Positions 25,801 to 37,000 of a DNA stretch of 64,000 nucleotides are shown one piece after another; within the stretch, counting starts at the first letter, position 1, and the number at the start of each line of letters is the position of its first letter. This DNA comes from Archilochus colubris (lineage: Eukaryota; Chordata; Aves; Apodiformes; Trochilidae), in the NCBI GenBank assembly GCA_023079485.1, contig CM041101.1, positions 9,450,501 through 9,514,500 on the forward strand. The letters are read 5' to 3'. Under the pieces are notes generated by a model. It was given only the letters and a program-made list of their open reading frames with translations, was not told the DNA's origin and searched no databases. The translations under genes and the position numbers were made by a program.

Positions 25801-28800
25801 ACCCCCATCTGGTCCTAACCAGGACTGCAGGGATCTCTCTGCCACCTTAACCTCCCCCAGGTGTTACTTAAGCAGATTTCTATTTCTCCATGGTTCAGAG
25901 ATGTCTTGCAGGCATTAGATACCTGGGGGCTTCTCTGTGTCTGCAGCCCAGGGCTGCTTCCAGGCTGAATAAAACTGGAAGGAGTCACAAAGCTGGGGCT
26001 GCTGCTGTGCTCTGAAGTTGGGGATAGAAATCCAGCAAACCCTTTGCCTCCAACAAGATGGTTATAACCTCCAGGGCAAGTGGAAATGTTCCTGGAGACA
26101 TTCCCCACCCTCTGGGGAGGGGGCTGTAGGCAAAAAAAACCCCAACATAATGCAAGTTCTATATAGGAATTAGTATATATAGTGTCTATAAATATAGAGA
26201 GACACAGCTGGGTAGCTTCTCATTCTGAACAATGTGGTTTAGTTGCAATTCAGGTATAGGAAGCAGAGGAGCCCACAGTCCTGTCTGCCCCCCCTTCTCT
26301 GACACAGTTGTTTTTAATGCCTCAGGGAAGGAACAATTGGGGCTGTGTTTTTTCTGGAGCAGATCCTCAAAGGGATGTGAAAATGGGTTTTGCACTGCTG
26401 ATCATGAAGATCTAATGTGTGGCCAAAACTTTTTGGGTTTCCTGAAAGATGTCTGAAAAATGTGAAGAAAAAAAAAAAAAAATTTAAAAAACCCCCAAAG
26501 ATGTAAGCAGGAGGCTCTGGGATGCTGGTCTGGGACTGGATTGGGAAAAAAACCTAGATGTGTAATTAAAAAAATAATTAGAACACATTAAGAGATCACC
26601 AACCAGCCTGCAGTTTCAGATGGCTCAAAAGTTGGTAGCAATTCCAGGAGCTTGCAAGTGCTCCAGAAAGGGTCAGGAGTGAGCCCCAAGCAGGAGCTGA
26701 GGATCTCTTGTAGAAATACGAGGGGTGCTGCAGCCTGGAAACCCAGCTGGAAGGAGAAACTGGAGCCTGGAGCTGCTGTGCTGGGCAGGGGTAGCAGGAG
26801 GTGGAGTTGTTTTGGTGTTTCCTCTGGATGTACAAGTTCTGAGGCTCTTCTTAAATCTGTGACTGGTCATGGACCTCATTGTGCCCATGGCCATGCTCTC
26901 CCCAAGCTGGAAAACTCCTCAGTGAGGAGAAAAGGGAGTCCTTGACTTGTGGAAAGGTGTGGATGCCTCTGAAAAGGTGATTTACTGGAAACACTGAAGA
27001 GGCAGAAGTCAGAATTACTCATGTTAGAGACCACTTGGTAGCTGGATTGGGTTCCTCCAGTGATTCATCCCTAAGGATGACTGCTTTGCCTGACATTTTG
27101 TTTTTCCCTTTTTATTTGGAAGGCAGTTTTAGACTTAGTGAGACTGTTCCTGTTGTCTGAATTGCCTTTTGATAGCTGGGTGGTGCACACACCATCCTTG
27201 GATCCTCAGACCTCCTAAACCACTGCTTCAAGGAGGGGAGAAAAAAGGCAACGAAATGAAGGGGTTCCAGAAGCCCTGGGAGGAATGAACCTGTAATCTT
27301 GTGAAATCAAAGGGGAATCTACAGAACGGGCTGGTTTGGGTACAGCTAATGCAACAAAATTACAAGTGGAAATAGATGACTGGAAATTCAGTTCCCTGGT
27401 TAATTGACAGAAGTGTTAGAGAAGAGAAAATGGCTGGAAATTGTATGGTAAAAATAAATCCTTTAGGTTGCTCTAGTGTTTTTTTGGCTGGGTTGTTTTT
27501 GTTTGCTTGTTTGGGTGTGGGGTTTTGTTGTTTTTTTGAGTAAGGACAAGAGGGTGAGGGGACCATCATCTGATGATACAACTAAAATCTACAGAGATGC
27601 TTCCATCAGTTACTGGATCTGGGTAGAATAATTCATAAATGATGCTAATTCTGGGTGCTCAGACATATGTAAACCACGTGAATTTTGGTATTGTTACTGT
27701 TCAGAGAGACAAAAAAAAAAATCTATTTGGGATTTCAATTTTTTTCCCAGCGTGTGGAAAACCTAAAACTGCCATTCCTTGTCCTTAGGAGTTGTCCCAT
27801 GGCAAGGCAAGAGGCTGGGATGGCTCTGGCCAAGCTGTAACCAACCCTTTGCTCAGTGATGGGGGCAGGAGCCACAAGGTTTCTGTCTCAGTGCTGTGAC
27901 CACACTTTCTTGGGCAATTCACCCACGTTTTTTCAGGTTTCCAGAGCTGTGGGAGCCATCAGTAGAAAGGATCTTCCTGCTCAGCCAACCCATGCTGCTG
28001 CCAGGGCAGGATGGTTCCCATCAGTGGGTAGGTTTGTCCAACCTGGTTTGATATCACTCAGGCAATGGGATTTTTCTCCACTTCCTTTGGGAATTCTAAC
28101 TGATCTTTCATAGCTGAGGAGATCTTAATGAAAGGATTTTTTTTTTCCCCTGATGATTTTAGTCTGAATTTTGTGCTGTTGAATTCCTATCCAGTAACCC
28201 CATGTGTGGGGTTACTCTGAACTCTGACGTGTGGACAGGTAGCACACACTTGGGTCATTTGGGTGGCTTTTTGAGAGCACAGAGCTCTAACACAGCTGTA
28301 ATACTCCCCCCCCCAAAAATAAAATATGTACAGATACCTTTAAAGATGTCTCCTTTTGAGAAAGCTTCAGAGGAAAGGAGTTGCCAAGTTCTCCATATCC
28401 TACAGATCAAGATTTATGACCTTTTACTGAGTCTTATCCCGGGATTTTCAGCAATTTATAGTTTGGATACAAGGGATTCCTTGAAAAGGGAAAACTTTTG
28501 AAACTTGGTTCTACCACCAAAACTAAGAGAGAGAGAACCATCCCTACAAGGTAACAATTGATGAAAAGTTGTCTGCAGCAGACTTGGGATCACCATCACC
28601 ATTCCCAAGGTGCATGCCAAGCACATCATCATCACTTTAACTCCTCTCCATCCTCATTCATCCCTAGGGAAAACATTAAAATCCTTGTGGATGGGCTGGA
28701 TAATGAACACCCCAGTGGTCTATAGGGAAATATTCCTAAAGGACACCTGAGCTGAAGCCACATCCTGCTGGGTGGCTTTGAACCTGGCCATAAATATTGG

Positions 28801-31800
28801 GGTTTGGGCTCACCTTGGACACTACGAGGGACAAACTGATGATGATGGATAAGGTAGAGCTAGAAAATGATCTGTCTGGATTCAACAAAAGCTTCATTGG
28901 GGTCAGTGAGACTTTAGTCCAAGTTGCTACTTGGGTTTGGGTTTGGTTTTTTTTCCTGACCCTTGGGAAGATCATAGGGTAAGTCCCAGGTCCTTGTTAC
29001 TGTGCAGCCTCGTGGTTTAACCTAACACTTTCTGTAGCTCCAAGGATTATCCCCCTTGAAGTCTAGACAGATTATATAGGGTTTAGCCTGGGCCATTGAC
29101 TGCAAATCATGGGGCAGGGGGAAATAAAACCCAGGGATGTGAGGAGGGAATGGCAATTCCTATCAACTTCCAGGCATGGAGAGGAATCAGATGGAAGGAG
29201 AAGGTGAACTGAGTTGATCCTTTTCAATAGGCACCATGGTGAAGTTTGTTCTGTATTTGGTAGATCTGTATGGTTCAAACACATCCAAGGCTTGGAGTCA
29301 TGAGCATGGAACTAAAGAGAAGGCAACAACACTGGAAAAAGAGGAGGTGTGGAAAGTCTGTTCTCTTTATAATGTTATTTCCCCTATTAAACAAAACTCT
29401 TTGACTATGAAACATTGAAACATACAGAAAAACAAGCCCCACCTTGTGTTGCCTGCTCTTTCCACTGGTGGGGCTTGTCCTGGTGCCACCTCATGGCAAA
29501 AACCAGCTTGGAATTTCCACCAGAGCAGCTGAGATCTGGGAGAATTGACAGCCCAGCTCCCAGTTTCCCAGCACTGGAGCTGTTTTATAAAGGAACTGGT
29601 CTGCAAAATCAAACAGGTGTTAACCACAGGGGGGTGGGGGTATTTTTATTGCTGTGATTTGTCTTTCTGGGGTGGTGGGGGAGGAACCAAACCAACAAAA
29701 CTCCTTCTAGAGTTGTGGATTTTTCCCCTTTGGGAGGTACCTCTTGAATCCATTCCTCATGTCAGCAGCCAGCCTGGGTTCTCATCAGACCCTACCAGAG
29801 TCTGGGTGTTTGGTAGCACCTGATATTGTGCAGCTGCACTATCAGTGGTGATATGAAACTCATCACCATGTTCTGAAAATGCAGATTTGGGTTGGCCTTT
29901 GCTCATGGAAGGGTTTTAGAGTAAAATGGGGAGGTTGCTGCAGCTCTTCAGCAGCCTGGGAATGGATGTGAACAGGACTGGATGGTTTAATAAGTTCTTG
30001 GCTTGGAGACCATGGAGGTGTGAGGCAGCATCCAGCTTGGGGATACTGGATGTGGTGCTTCCCTTGTACAGAAATGGAAAGCTTTGATTTTTTTAAAGCC
30101 TCTTAATCCAAAATGTCTCAATAGCATTAAATTCTCCTTTTTCTTAAGCTGAATTTTAAAAGCAAACCTTTCCATGGCAACAGGTACGAGATCATAAGGC
30201 AGGATTGTGACTTCAGCATCAGACAACTCCTTGCATTTGAGCTGGGGGGGATGCAGCTGTTTATATGTTTGCAAAGAGCAGACAACAAGATTGCAGAGGG
30301 AAGTTGTCTCAGGACACATGTGCTCTTCATAAATAGTATTTGAACTCATTCCTGGGAGCAGTTTCTTATTTATGCCACAATCCAGGTAGTTCTGAGTCTC
30401 ATTTTCAGTTTGTTCTATCAGCTGGCCTCAAGGGGTAACTGGTTATCAGTGTCACCTAGGGCTCATCTTTCTGATTATCCCAATACTCCCAAACTCCAGA
30501 ATAAAGGCCTTTTGGGTTATTTGGCTGAATGTTCATGCCTGGCTTCACATTTTTTTACGTATGTATCTTGTGAGGTTTTTTTTGAAAGCTCACAAATGTG
30601 CTCTCCATCCTGTAACCAATATATAGCTGGGCTCAAGATGCATTTAGTTATGGAAATCCTTCCAAAATCTTTTGCTCCTTCAAGATATCTGCTGGGCACC
30701 TGCCAGCACTGCAGTGTATTCCTCTGGTACCCTAACTGGGATTTACAGCTGGTATCAACCATCCTGGCTGGTGTAAACCTCCCCAGAGCTTGCACCACCA
30801 GAGGATCTACCCTCTCCAACTTGGAGGTTGGCTCTTTAAGCTTGGCATGCAGATGCTGGAATTTTCCAGTTTGCCATTACAAGCTTATTTCTGTATTTCT
30901 GTTATTGTCAAGGAGGGGCCAACAGGTCTGTGCAAGCTTCTAAATCACCTGGAAAACAACTGGGAACTCAGCCTTGCTGCTCAGCAAAAGCTGCCTGGGC
31001 CAGGTTCTCAACTGATGTAAAGAAAAGGTGCTCTGCATCTCCTGCTCTTTTGGGTTTTTGCTTCTGGAGTTGGGAGCCCTTGGAAAATAAGTGGTGTGTG
31101 AGTGAGTACTGCTCAGAGCTGCTTTTATTTCCTTGGCTGTAGTGCTTTTGGTGCCTTAGGTATCCCCCTTCCTAGAGCTCCATACCTCTGGAAGGGCAGG
31201 GAATGTCAACACTGGTTCCAGTGCTCAGGTGTCAGTGGGACTTGGACTGGAGAAGGCAAAACAATTCCAAACAATTCCTCATTCCAAAACAAGGAGCTCT
31301 TGGCATGATCTGAAATGCCAGCAGCTGGGAGGAGAAGACCCAGGATCCTGGCATTAGGAGAACTGGGGCTGAAATCAGACACCAGATCTGTTGGTGAAGC
31401 TGGTAGTGCCTCTCCAAGGTGACTGTGCATCCATAGAAATACTGGGAAGTTATTACTTTGTCATAAGAAGAATGGTTACTGGGAAGGGAAGGTATTTGCA
31501 ACCCAGAGGGTCTGCTGGTGGTTTTAGCCACTCTGGTTCCATACTTTTATGCTTGAGCTGCCTCATTTTCATACAAAAATGGAGGGAAGAGAAAGCATCT
31601 CCATCAGGACAGGTTTGTGAGCTGTGGGACAGTTGTTCTGTTCCTTATTGGAGGCAGCTGTGAGCCCCAGGAAAGGGATGTTCCTGGCAGTAGTGGGATT
31701 TTTTTATAGCAGGAGGGGAGGTGCAGTGGTGGCTGATGTTCAGTGCTGGGCTGCACCCAGTGGGTGCCCTGCAGTGGTGGTTCTGGGACTGGGGGAGAGC

Positions 31801-33379
31801 TCCCCTCCAGGCTCCTCCTGGATGTGGAGCACCACTTAATTTGTCTCGCCAGCCTCCAGCCATCTGGTTAATCATGAAAGGCAAGGACTGGAAGGGGCTT
31901 TCATCAGAGATTTGCCCGGGAGTGCCATTGGCATCATCCCCACCCTCCCCGTGGCTGCAGGTGGCACATGTGGGCTGTGTGCCTGCTCCCTGCCCCGGGG
32001 CTCCCAGCCAGCTTCACCTCTCCCTGCTGAAAGGCTCTTTCAGCAGAGAAACTCTTCTTGTGTGTGGCTCATGCTCCAGCCTTTCCAGTTTCAGGGGGGA
32101 GGCTGGGGTAGGAGGGAGAAGACATCTCCACAGGTTCAGGGGTTTCTTCCAGCTTGTCTGGCCCATGAGATCAACTCTTGAGCAGGGTGGGAGCTCCTTT
32201 CCTCCTTGCTTCCTTCTGCAGATCCAGTGGGATTTGGCCTCCTATGCTTGTAGGTTCTTGATGTGCCAGTTTGGTACCAACCTGCCCAAGAACCTTTCCT
32301 TCCAGGAGGTCAAAGATTGATGCTGAGTGAGCAGCTCAAGCTCCATACAAGCCCCTGTTGTGCTGACTTCTTGCATCAGGCAGCCCAGAGCTGGGCCAGG
32401 GGGAGGAGTGACCCTGAACTTCCCCTCCTTGGATATGATGTCCAGGGCTGCCCAGGTTCTTGGTGTGCTAAAAGGCTGAACATAGAGCCCAGGAGATGGG
32501 AGCCCAGGGTAGGAAGAGAGTGGGAGTTCAGGTGGTGGCAATTGTTTCCTCTGTGGGCAATAAAAGCCAGAATGATGCTGCTCTTCAAGGACTGATGAGG
32601 GTTGGGATGGTTTGGTGTGAAATTTCTGCCCCATGAAAAATCAGAACAAACCCAACCCCTCAGGTCACCTGGTTGGGCCTTGGGAATGATGTTCAGCTCT
32701 TTAATGGCACTAAGCAAGTATTGGTAACCTGCAAGTGTCTTCAAAGCCACTTCAGTGGAGAGAGGGTGGCATTTGGTGGTTGCTCCTTTTCTGCTCTCCA
32801 GATGACCTGAACTTGGTCCTGTTGAGGGGGCTGCAGCTTTGAGTGCCACCCAGGCCTGGTGTGGAGATGTCACATCAACTTTTGTCCCAGTTTGTTTTTT
32901 TTTTTTTTTTTCATTTCTGTACTAATGTCACTCTTATAAAATACCAGAACAAGCAAAATCATTTAAAGCTGATGTTTAGCAGTGGGATGCTTCAGCCACA
33001 ACTGGGGTGTGAGGAGATGGGTGCTCAGAGGGGTAGTGAGAAGAACAGTGGGAGCAGAGCTGGACCCCAGGTCAGGCTGGGTGTGCAGCCAGAGGCCAGC
33101 AGCACTTTCCCCTTCCCTGTCCTCCTTGCTCCGGGCTTTATCCAGCCTGGCAGATCCCTTTCCACCCTTCCTGCTTGCATTTTTACCCTTTGCATGCACA
33201 TTTTGCAGCGGGGACCTAATTACTACTTTTTTTTTTCCCCCAAAAAAAATTCTTGCATTTTCAATGCTTCCACAACGGGAAGCCGGAAAGAGCAGGGGGC
33301 TGGGAGAGGGAGGAAGGAAGGGAAAACTCCGGTGGTGTTATGAGTGTGAGAAAAGAGAAGGAAAACCCTGAGTTTGGTG
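19849..33379. other. Intergenic DNA immediately upstream of COL5A1
   Basis: No gene is recognisable. Open frames such as 22,200-22,646 (-), 30,410-30,943 (+) and 31,721-32,320 (+) have no domain and low-complexity or random-looking translations. Features are simple: an A run at 22,988-23,000, a G/T-rich patch at 27,478-27,545 and a 17-base T run at 32,895-32,911. Distal enhancers of COL5A1 would be expected somewhere in this interval, but I cannot point to one. Confidence 0.5.
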
Positions 33380-33455
33380 GCCGGAGCAGCTCGGTTGCTG
33401 CAGTCCCGGAGCTTCAAACTTAGCGCGGGGCCGGGCCGGGGATCGGGAGGGGGGG

Positions 33456-33472
33456 ATTGGGGGGGGGGCGGG
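33456..33472 (+). promoter_or_regulatory. Inverted CCAAT motif next to GC box
   Basis: ATTGG at 33,456-33,460 (CCAAT on the other strand) lies in a run of G and is followed within a few bases by GGGGCGGG. This is the classic pairing of NF-Y and Sp1-type sites and is common in TATA-less collagen promoters. Binding is inferred only. Confidence 0.45.
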
Positions 33473-33554
33473 CGGTGGGGCCGGGCTGGGGGCTGCACCT
33501 CCCGGCCCTGATTTGCTGCTGGGTTCCGAGATTGACAAACTCTTGCCTTGGGTT

Positions 33555-33665
33555 TAAAAGAAGGGAGAGGAAAAAAAAAAAAAAAAAAAAGGAAAAAAAA
33601 GAAAAAAAAAAAAAAGGAAAAAGGGGGTGGGGGGGGCGGGGGGGGAGAGAAAGAAAAGTTTGTCG
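33555..33665 (+). repeat. Polypurine tract in the promoter
   Basis: About 110 bp are almost pure A and G on the + strand, with only a T and a C interrupting. Long A blocks on the left pass into G blocks (33,623-33,646) on the right. Such tracts can form triplex (H-DNA) or quadruplex structures and are prone to length change. It lies between the CCAAT/GC-box region and the TATAAA motif. Confidence 0.9.
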
Positions 33666-33730
33666 CTGCAGGAGCAGACAGGGGCCGGGAGTGAGCGCGG
33701 CGGAGCCCCCGACAGCCCTCCGCCCGCCCC

Positions 33731-33742
33731 ATGGCTTTATAA
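33731..33742 (+). other. Possible minimal upstream ORF (Met-Ala-Leu-stop)
   Basis: An ATG at 33,731 in the context GCCCCATGG reads Met-Ala-Leu and then TAA. It would be in the 5' leader only if transcription starts upstream of 33,731. Its stop overlaps the TATAAA motif, so the two readings (leader uORF or core promoter) are alternatives for any single transcript. Confidence 0.35.
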
Positions 33743-33744
33743 AG
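33736..33744 (+). promoter_or_regulatory. COL5A1: Candidate TATA box (TTTATAAAG)
   Basis: TTTATAAAG fits the TATA consensus and sits inside GC-rich DNA about 175 bp upstream of the COL5A1 start codon. If used, initiation would fall near 33,765-33,775. No initiator or transcript evidence is available. Confidence 0.45.
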
Positions 33745-33798
33745 CGGCTGCTCTCCGGGGGGGGCTGGCGGGGGGGTCTCTGGTTTTTCTTCCCTTTG

Positions 33799-33875
33799 TG
33801 TATATATCTCTCTATCTATATATATATATATATTATATATTTTTTTTCACCCCTTTTCCCCCCTTCCACCCCCCT
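33799..33875 (+). repeat. (TA)n and polypyrimidine tract in the probable 5' UTR
   Basis: Imperfect TATC/TA repeats at 33,799-33,841 are followed by T and C runs to about 33,875. The tract separates the GC-rich promoter from the start codon, so any transcript starting upstream carries an AU-rich, pyrimidine-rich leader segment. Its length is likely to vary between individuals. Confidence 0.85.
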
Positions 33876-33914
33876 CGAATTGTCCCGAGCTTGGTGCCCC
33901 GTTTTTTGTGGACC

Positions 33915-34014
33915 ATGGATACGCACACGCGGTGGAAAAGGCGCAGTTGGATACGGAGCTGCTCGGTCCCTTCTGTCCTGGTGCTGCTGGGTGCTCTGGC
34001 TCTTGGGAGGGCAG
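33915..34014 (+). CDS. COL5A1: COL5A1 first coding exon: signal peptide of collagen alpha-1(V)
   Basis: The ATG at 33,915 has a strong Kozak context (A at -3, G at +4). It opens 33 codons plus one base, ending at a consensus donor (GCAG/GTAAGA). The peptide begins MDTHTRWKRRSW, closely matching the known COL5A1 N-terminus (MDVHTRWKARS in human, from memory). The paralogue COL11A1 begins differently but also has RWK. Residues 1-16 are basic and residues 17-31 form a hydrophobic core (SVPSVLVLLGALALG) followed by an Arg-Ala before the likely signal-peptidase site. The phase-1 end suits the family, where exon 2 starts the laminin-G/TSPN-like domain. The product is the pro-alpha1(V) chain, secreted through the ER, trimerised with alpha2(V), and needed to nucleate and set the diameter of collagen I fibrils. 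All downstream exons are outside the window or unseen. Confidence 0.88.
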
Positions 34015-34020
34015 GTAAGA
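34015..34020 (+). other. COL5A1: Splice donor of COL5A1 intron 1
   Basis: GTAAGA after an exon ending GCAG is a near-perfect U1 match. Reading through gives a shift to arginine- and glycine-rich sequence and a stop at about 34,100, which supports the exon ending here. Confidence 0.85.
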
Positions 34021-37000
34021 ACCCCCCCTTCCTTCGGGTCCCCCCAACATCCCGGGGCAGCGAGTCCCGGGGTCTGCGGGAGGGAGGAAAGGAGGTGTAA
34101 GGGGAGGGGGAGGATGAGGAGGGGGCTTTTTGTTGCGGGGCAAAAAAAAGAAAAAAAGAAAAAGTTTTGTCTTAATCGATGCATTCCGGGAAAGAAATAA
34201 GAACTTAAACCCCAACTCCACTGAACCCACCCAACCTCCTTTAGCTGCCCGAGCCTCCGAATGCCATTTGTCAAGGGGCCCGTAAAAGGGGAAAAAAGTT
34301 AAAACAATACTTTTATTCGCCTTGCTCGGAGCTGAGCTGCCTGTTGCCGGGCTCGTTTTTCTGGAGTAAAAGTCAGGATGTGTTTTCTGGAGGCTCTAGG
34401 ACGTTTGTTTTTTTTTTATGTATATATCTGAGTGTATATCTCTGCAGAATGTGTATTTAGTCAACTGGAAACCTCTCGTTTCGTAGTTCCTCCTCCTGGA
34501 GGAGAAGAAATACTTTTTTTGTGTGTCCAGAATTAATCTGCTCCCCTCCACCCCCATCATATCAAAGCAGCAAATTTTGGGGGCACAAAAGCTTTGCAGA
34601 ACCACCTGGGGACCCCACAGCTGGCTCTGCCCTACCAGCCCCAATTTGTGGAATTTTCTCCCAAAAACTAGGGCTGGGGAGTGTGGCAAGAGGAAGTTTT
34701 GTGAAGTACCAGATGTGCAACAGACATGCAGCAAAAAAAACCCCCAAAAACCAAAAAAACCCCAAGCCTGGAATGTAATTTATTTGGGGTTTTTGTTTTA
34801 CAGTCGTGGAGGAGTGGAACTAAGCACTTTATTTTCACCAGCTTTGAGTTTCCTGAGTGCTTTTCCAGAGCTCTCCCTTTCCCTGGGTGGGCTGTGGAAT
34901 GCCCGAGCAGGGCAGATATGGAGGCTTGGGAGTCTGCTGGAAGAGTTTTCTGGGTTTTCTGAGGGTTTTCCGAGTTTGTAGCGGACACTCGGAGGCACCG
35001 CTGCTCCGAGGGCTTTATATACGTACACACACACACTATACATATATATATACACACATATATATGTATTTTATATATAGTATTTGAAGGAAAAAGTGAT
35101 TTGTTGGCAAAGCTGGGGTTGGAAATCTGCAAAGTTCAAGTCGCTGGAGTTCTGGGGGGTAACTTGAGAAACTTTGAGCAGTGCCCTGAAGAGCTGAGCT
35201 GTCTGGGATTCAGCTTTCAGGCTCGGTTTTTGTGCTCTCTGAGCATTTTCCTTGGGAATGGGGCTCTGTAGGGCTGTTTGTGTGTGACAAATGTGAGTGG
35301 GATTCTCTGTACAGCCTGGAAATCAGTGGAATCGCTGGGCTCTTAAAATGACTTGAAGGGAGAAAAGGTGGGCGTGTGAGGAATGCTTTCATGAAGGGGT
35401 TGCTTGTGAAGCCTGAGCCGGATGGAAAAGGAGTCGAATGCCTAAAAATGCCTCAAAATGCCTCTAGAACATCCCTGGAGGGAAAGCGAAGGGCAGCAGG
35501 AGCTGCTGCAGAAGTTACCGGGGTTTAGAGCAACTGGAAGAAGAATTGGGCTGAATCTCCTTCATCTCAGCTCCCTTTCTGTGCAGCTTCCCTCTCCCTT
35601 ACTGGATCAGTTAAAAACGGGATTATTCCCGGTTGCTCCTGTTTCAAAGGAAAAAATGGCAAAGTTTCCCTTTTTTTTTTTTTTTTTTTTGTGTTTTTTT
35701 TTTTTGGTCTGTCCCCACCTTTCCGAGGTTCCTCAGGCATTTTGTTTTGTCCTTCAGACATCCTGACCGCCAGCCCTTGCTCTTTTCACACTTCCCTGGT
35801 AACTTTTAGAGAACTTTGGGGTTTTTTTGCAGCTGGAGGGAGCGATGGGCTGGCTGGAAACCTTGTGCAGGGCCAATGTGCAGCTCCAAGTAATGACTGG
35901 GGTAGTGAAAGGCTCCGAGTTTCCCTAATGAGCCTCTTAATAGGACATCAGCTAATTTGGATGGGGGGAGGAGTCAGATTGGGATTGCTGATGGCATTGA
36001 CAAACTGCTCTGCTTTCCCCTTTCCAAGTCCTCTCCGGTTTTGTTTAGCTCGGATTGTTTCTGTTTCAGTTTCATTTCAGTGCTTTCTCTTTGTCTGGTG
36101 AATCTCTGTAATCTTCAGGAGCTGATCCAACAGGTGGCCTCAGAGAAAAAGGGAGAAGAAACCTGGCAGAGAAGTTTTCCAGAAAAATAGAGCCATGTCC
36201 AAGGGGACAGTAACTGAGCTGCCTCTGAACACTGCCCTTCCAGCTCAGATTTTCCCCTATTTTAACAGATGATGTCACAGCAAAAAATCTAACCCGCAGA
36301 CAAAGTTGGAATCTGTCTCTGCTTTTACAAATCCCTATAAAATTGAATCGGGTTTCTGGGTGAAACCTTTTGGAAGCAGCACTTTCCCTTTGTGGCAAGG
36401 AGTGTAATAAGAATACATGACATGCCCTTTAAAAGAAAGAGAAATGCTGGAAATGATGAAGTATCCTGTTACCATCTGTTGCTTCTCTCCCCTGGCTCTT
36501 CCCCAGTCATCTAAAATGAGCTAAAAAAAAAAAAAAAAAGTAAATTTATCCAGCTAGTTAAAAGTGTTTTGTTTAATTTTTTGCCAATCAAAAGTGTTGA
36601 TATTGTTTTACAAGAAGAAATATGACTTTATAAGTCTGGAATTGATGGCAAGATCTGATTTCCAGTGTAAAACCTGGACTGTGCTGTCAATTTATTGCCA
36701 GATTGGAACAGGATTTTGCAGCTTAAAAGCACCCAGCTGTGGGATGTGCCTGTCCAGGGGATGCAGCTGAGCTAATCTATTATTTTTCCATGTAAATTGG
36801 GGTCAAGATGAAACCTTGGTGCTGACCATTCCCTTCAAGATGGTTTTTAAGGCTGCTCCTGTGCTCCCCTTCCCACAGTCCTATAGCAGTGCTGGGGGTG
36901 GGAGCTGGTTTTGGGTTTGAGGAGCTGGTTCTGTTGGGTCCACCAAAGCTGAAGAGGGAGCACTGCAGTGTTGTCTGCAAGAATTTGGGGGGGGTTGGAG

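Larger units (their letters stand above)
33380..33914 (+). promoter_or_regulatory. COL5A1: COL5A1 promoter and 5' UTR, CpG-rich
   Basis: CpG dinucleotides are rare across the window but cluster here and in the first exon, notably 33,380-33,540 and 33,670-33,780, as expected of a CpG-island promoter. From left to right it holds a GC-rich block with an inverted CCAAT (ATTGG, 33,456-33,460) and a GC box around 33,465-33,472. A long purine tract follows (33,555-33,665), then a TATAAA motif at 33,738 and a (TA)n/pyrimidine tract (33,799-33,875). The initiator ATG is at 33,915. The mammalian COL5A1 promoter is described as GC-rich and lacking a TATA box, so the TATAAA here may or may not be used. 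The transcription start cannot be fixed from sequence alone. Confidence 0.8.

Noticed and set aside
33915..34014. COL11A1 as the identity of exon 1
   Set aside because: Only the RWK motif agrees; the opening MD-x-HTRWK is that of COL5A1.
33457..34200. 247-codon + strand frame across the promoter
   Set aside because: It translates the purine tract to poly-Lys/Glu and the (TA)n tract to Tyr/Ile repeats; it overlaps the real exon 1 in a different frame.
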